37,083 nt of DNA from Pseudomonadota bacterium (GTDB taxonomy: Bacteria > Pseudomonadota > Gammaproteobacteria > Xanthomonadales > Ahniellaceae), in the NCBI GenBank assembly GCA_022843465.1, contig JALHNO010000009.1, positions 43,070-80,152 on the forward strand. The letters run 5' to 3'. Shown one piece after another: positions 36,310 through 37,083 of this stretch. The notes beneath the pieces were generated by a model. It was given only the letters and a program-made list of their open reading frames with translations, did no database searches and had not been told where the DNA came from. The first letter of the stretch is position 1. Each line of letters starts with the position of its first letter. A program made the position numbers and the translations under genes.

Positions 36310-36921
36310 TCAGGCCTGCAGGCGCTGCGTCAGCCAGGCGCGGGCAAACCGCCATTCGCGAACCACCGAGGCGCGCGACAATTGCATGGCTTCGGCGATC
36401 TCGTCGGTGGTCAGGCCCGAGAAGAATTTCAGCTCGACGACGCGGGCGGACTTGGCATCGCGGGTTTCGAGTTCGTCGAGCGCGCTGTGCACGGCGAGCC
36501 AGTCCACACGCAGATCGATCATGCCCTCGCCGCCTTCCTCCAGAACCGAATCGAGCGGCACGAAGGGTAGATCGCCGCCGCGTTTTTCGGAATCGCCGGC
36601 GCGGATGTAATCGATCACCAGGCTGCGGATGACGCGGGCGGCGACGGCGAAAAAATGTACGCGATCGTTCCAGGCGTGGTCTTTCGCCGCGCTGATCTTC
36701 AGGTAGGCCTCGTTGGCGAGTTCGGTGGCCTGGAGGGTGAAATCGTTGCGGGTGCGCCGCAGCCGTGTTCGCGCGATATCGCGCAACACGGGATAGACCG
36801 CGCGCATCAGCTCTTGCTCGGCGCCATCGACACCGGCGCGCCAGGCTTGCAGCAACGAGGTGATCTCGGGTTGGGCTACGGAATCGGACACGGGCAGATC
36901 GCGCGGACGAAGGCGGGACAT
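36310..36921 (-). CDS. ECF RNA polymerase sigma factor (ECF43-like)
   Basis: This about 203-aa protein has the two ECF domains. Sigma-2 is visible as VYPVLRDIARTRLRRTRNDFTLQATELANEAYLKI and WNDRVHFFAVAARVIRSLVIDYIR; sigma-4 is the helix-turn-helix near the end (VVELKFFSGLTTDEIAEAMQLSRASVVREWRFARAWL), which reads the -35 element. The TELANEAYLKI region and the neighbouring kinase are typical of the group tied to Hanks kinases (ECF43/TIGR02999-like). No anti-sigma factor gene is next to it. Starts at 36921 (ATG) and 36942 (GTG) are both possible; neither has a clear ribosome-binding site. A REP-like repeat lies just upstream, so its promoter must be compact. Confidence 0.93.
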   Translation of the reverse strand: MSRLRPRDLPVSDSVAQPEITSLLQAWRAGVDGAEQELMRAVYPVLRDIARTRLRRTRNDFTLQATELANEAYLKISAAKDHAWNDRVHFFAVAARVIRSLVIDYIRAGDSEKRGGDLPFVPLDSVLEEGGEGMIDLRVDWLAVHSALDELETRDAKSARVVELKFFSGLTTDEIAEAMQLSRASVVREWRFARAWLTQRLQA

Positions 36922-36942
36922 GATAGTGGCAATGTGAAGCAC

Positions 36943-37083
36943 GCGTTGCCGCGCAGGAACGCCGAAGCGGCGCGACCGTTGTGGTTGGCTGCGAGACCGC
37001 GGTCGGCCCGATTCGGGCCTCCCACATGGCTGTGCCGGATCCCCGCACAGTGTGGGAGCGCCGAAGCGGCGCGACCGTTGTGG
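36943..37083. repeat. REP-like repeat units at the window end
   Basis: Two copies of the GCGCCGAAGCGGCGCGACCG unit type (about 36956 and 37052) and a GGCCCG-ATT-CGGGCC hairpin reproduce the dispersed 86-bp repeat family, with a longer, altered spacer. The array continues beyond the right edge. No gene is seen. Confidence 0.88.

Overview
The window looks like a stretch of chromosome from a high-GC gammaproteobacterium, most likely of the Lysobacterales/Xanthomonadales (inference). The evidence is the dense REP-like palindromic repeats, a GTP-type PEP carboxykinase, thiG next to trmB, an ECF sigma/Hanks kinase pair, and a secreted protein ending in a short FASGFE tail. No rRNA, tRNA, CRISPR array or complete prophage was seen.

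Layout. 1-805 is a composite repeat array with no credible gene. 859-8480 is ordinary chromosome: a YjjG-like nucleotidase, GTP-dependent PEP carboxykinase, a divergent TonB-dependent receptor behind a Fur-box-like site, thiG, trmB and a small outer-membrane barrel. 8529-15960 is the most coherent functional unit: on the minus strand an N-formylglutamate-amidohydrolase-family enzyme, an ethanolamine-permease-like APC transporter, a glutamine-synthetase-like ligase, an aldehyde dehydrogenase and an iron-type alcohol dehydrogenase, with a divergent RpiR-family regulator on the plus strand. Together they could import an amino alcohol such as ethanolamine, cap its amine with glutamate, oxidise alcohol to aldehyde to acid, and then hydrolyse the gamma-glutamyl amide to release glutamate plus an amino acid such as glycine. 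An intrinsic terminator sits between permease and ligase.

16131-19037 encodes a secreted PHB-depolymerase-like esterase with Ig-like and carbohydrate-binding-like modules. A sensor kinase and stand-alone response regulator (19440-21687) are bracketed on both sides by arrays of the same 86-bp palindromic repeat. 22102-26456 is an accessory stretch: a cupin, a secreted FASGFE protein, a GNAT acetyltransferase, an ankyrin gene apparently split by a frameshift, and a two-TM protein, with scattered copies of another short repeat.

26517-28043 resembles a mobile unit: a Y1/REP-associated-type HUH transposase flanked by short tandem repeats in inward inverted orientation, with its 3' end duplicated. 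Upstream of it on the same strand is a giant secreted RHS/YD-repeat protein (28315-33348) with a cysteine-rich variable C-terminus, followed by a tiny two-TM membrane protein that could be its immunity partner. The window ends with a Hanks-type Ser/Thr kinase with a TPR-like C-terminus and its upstream ECF sigma factor, followed by more of the REP-like repeat.
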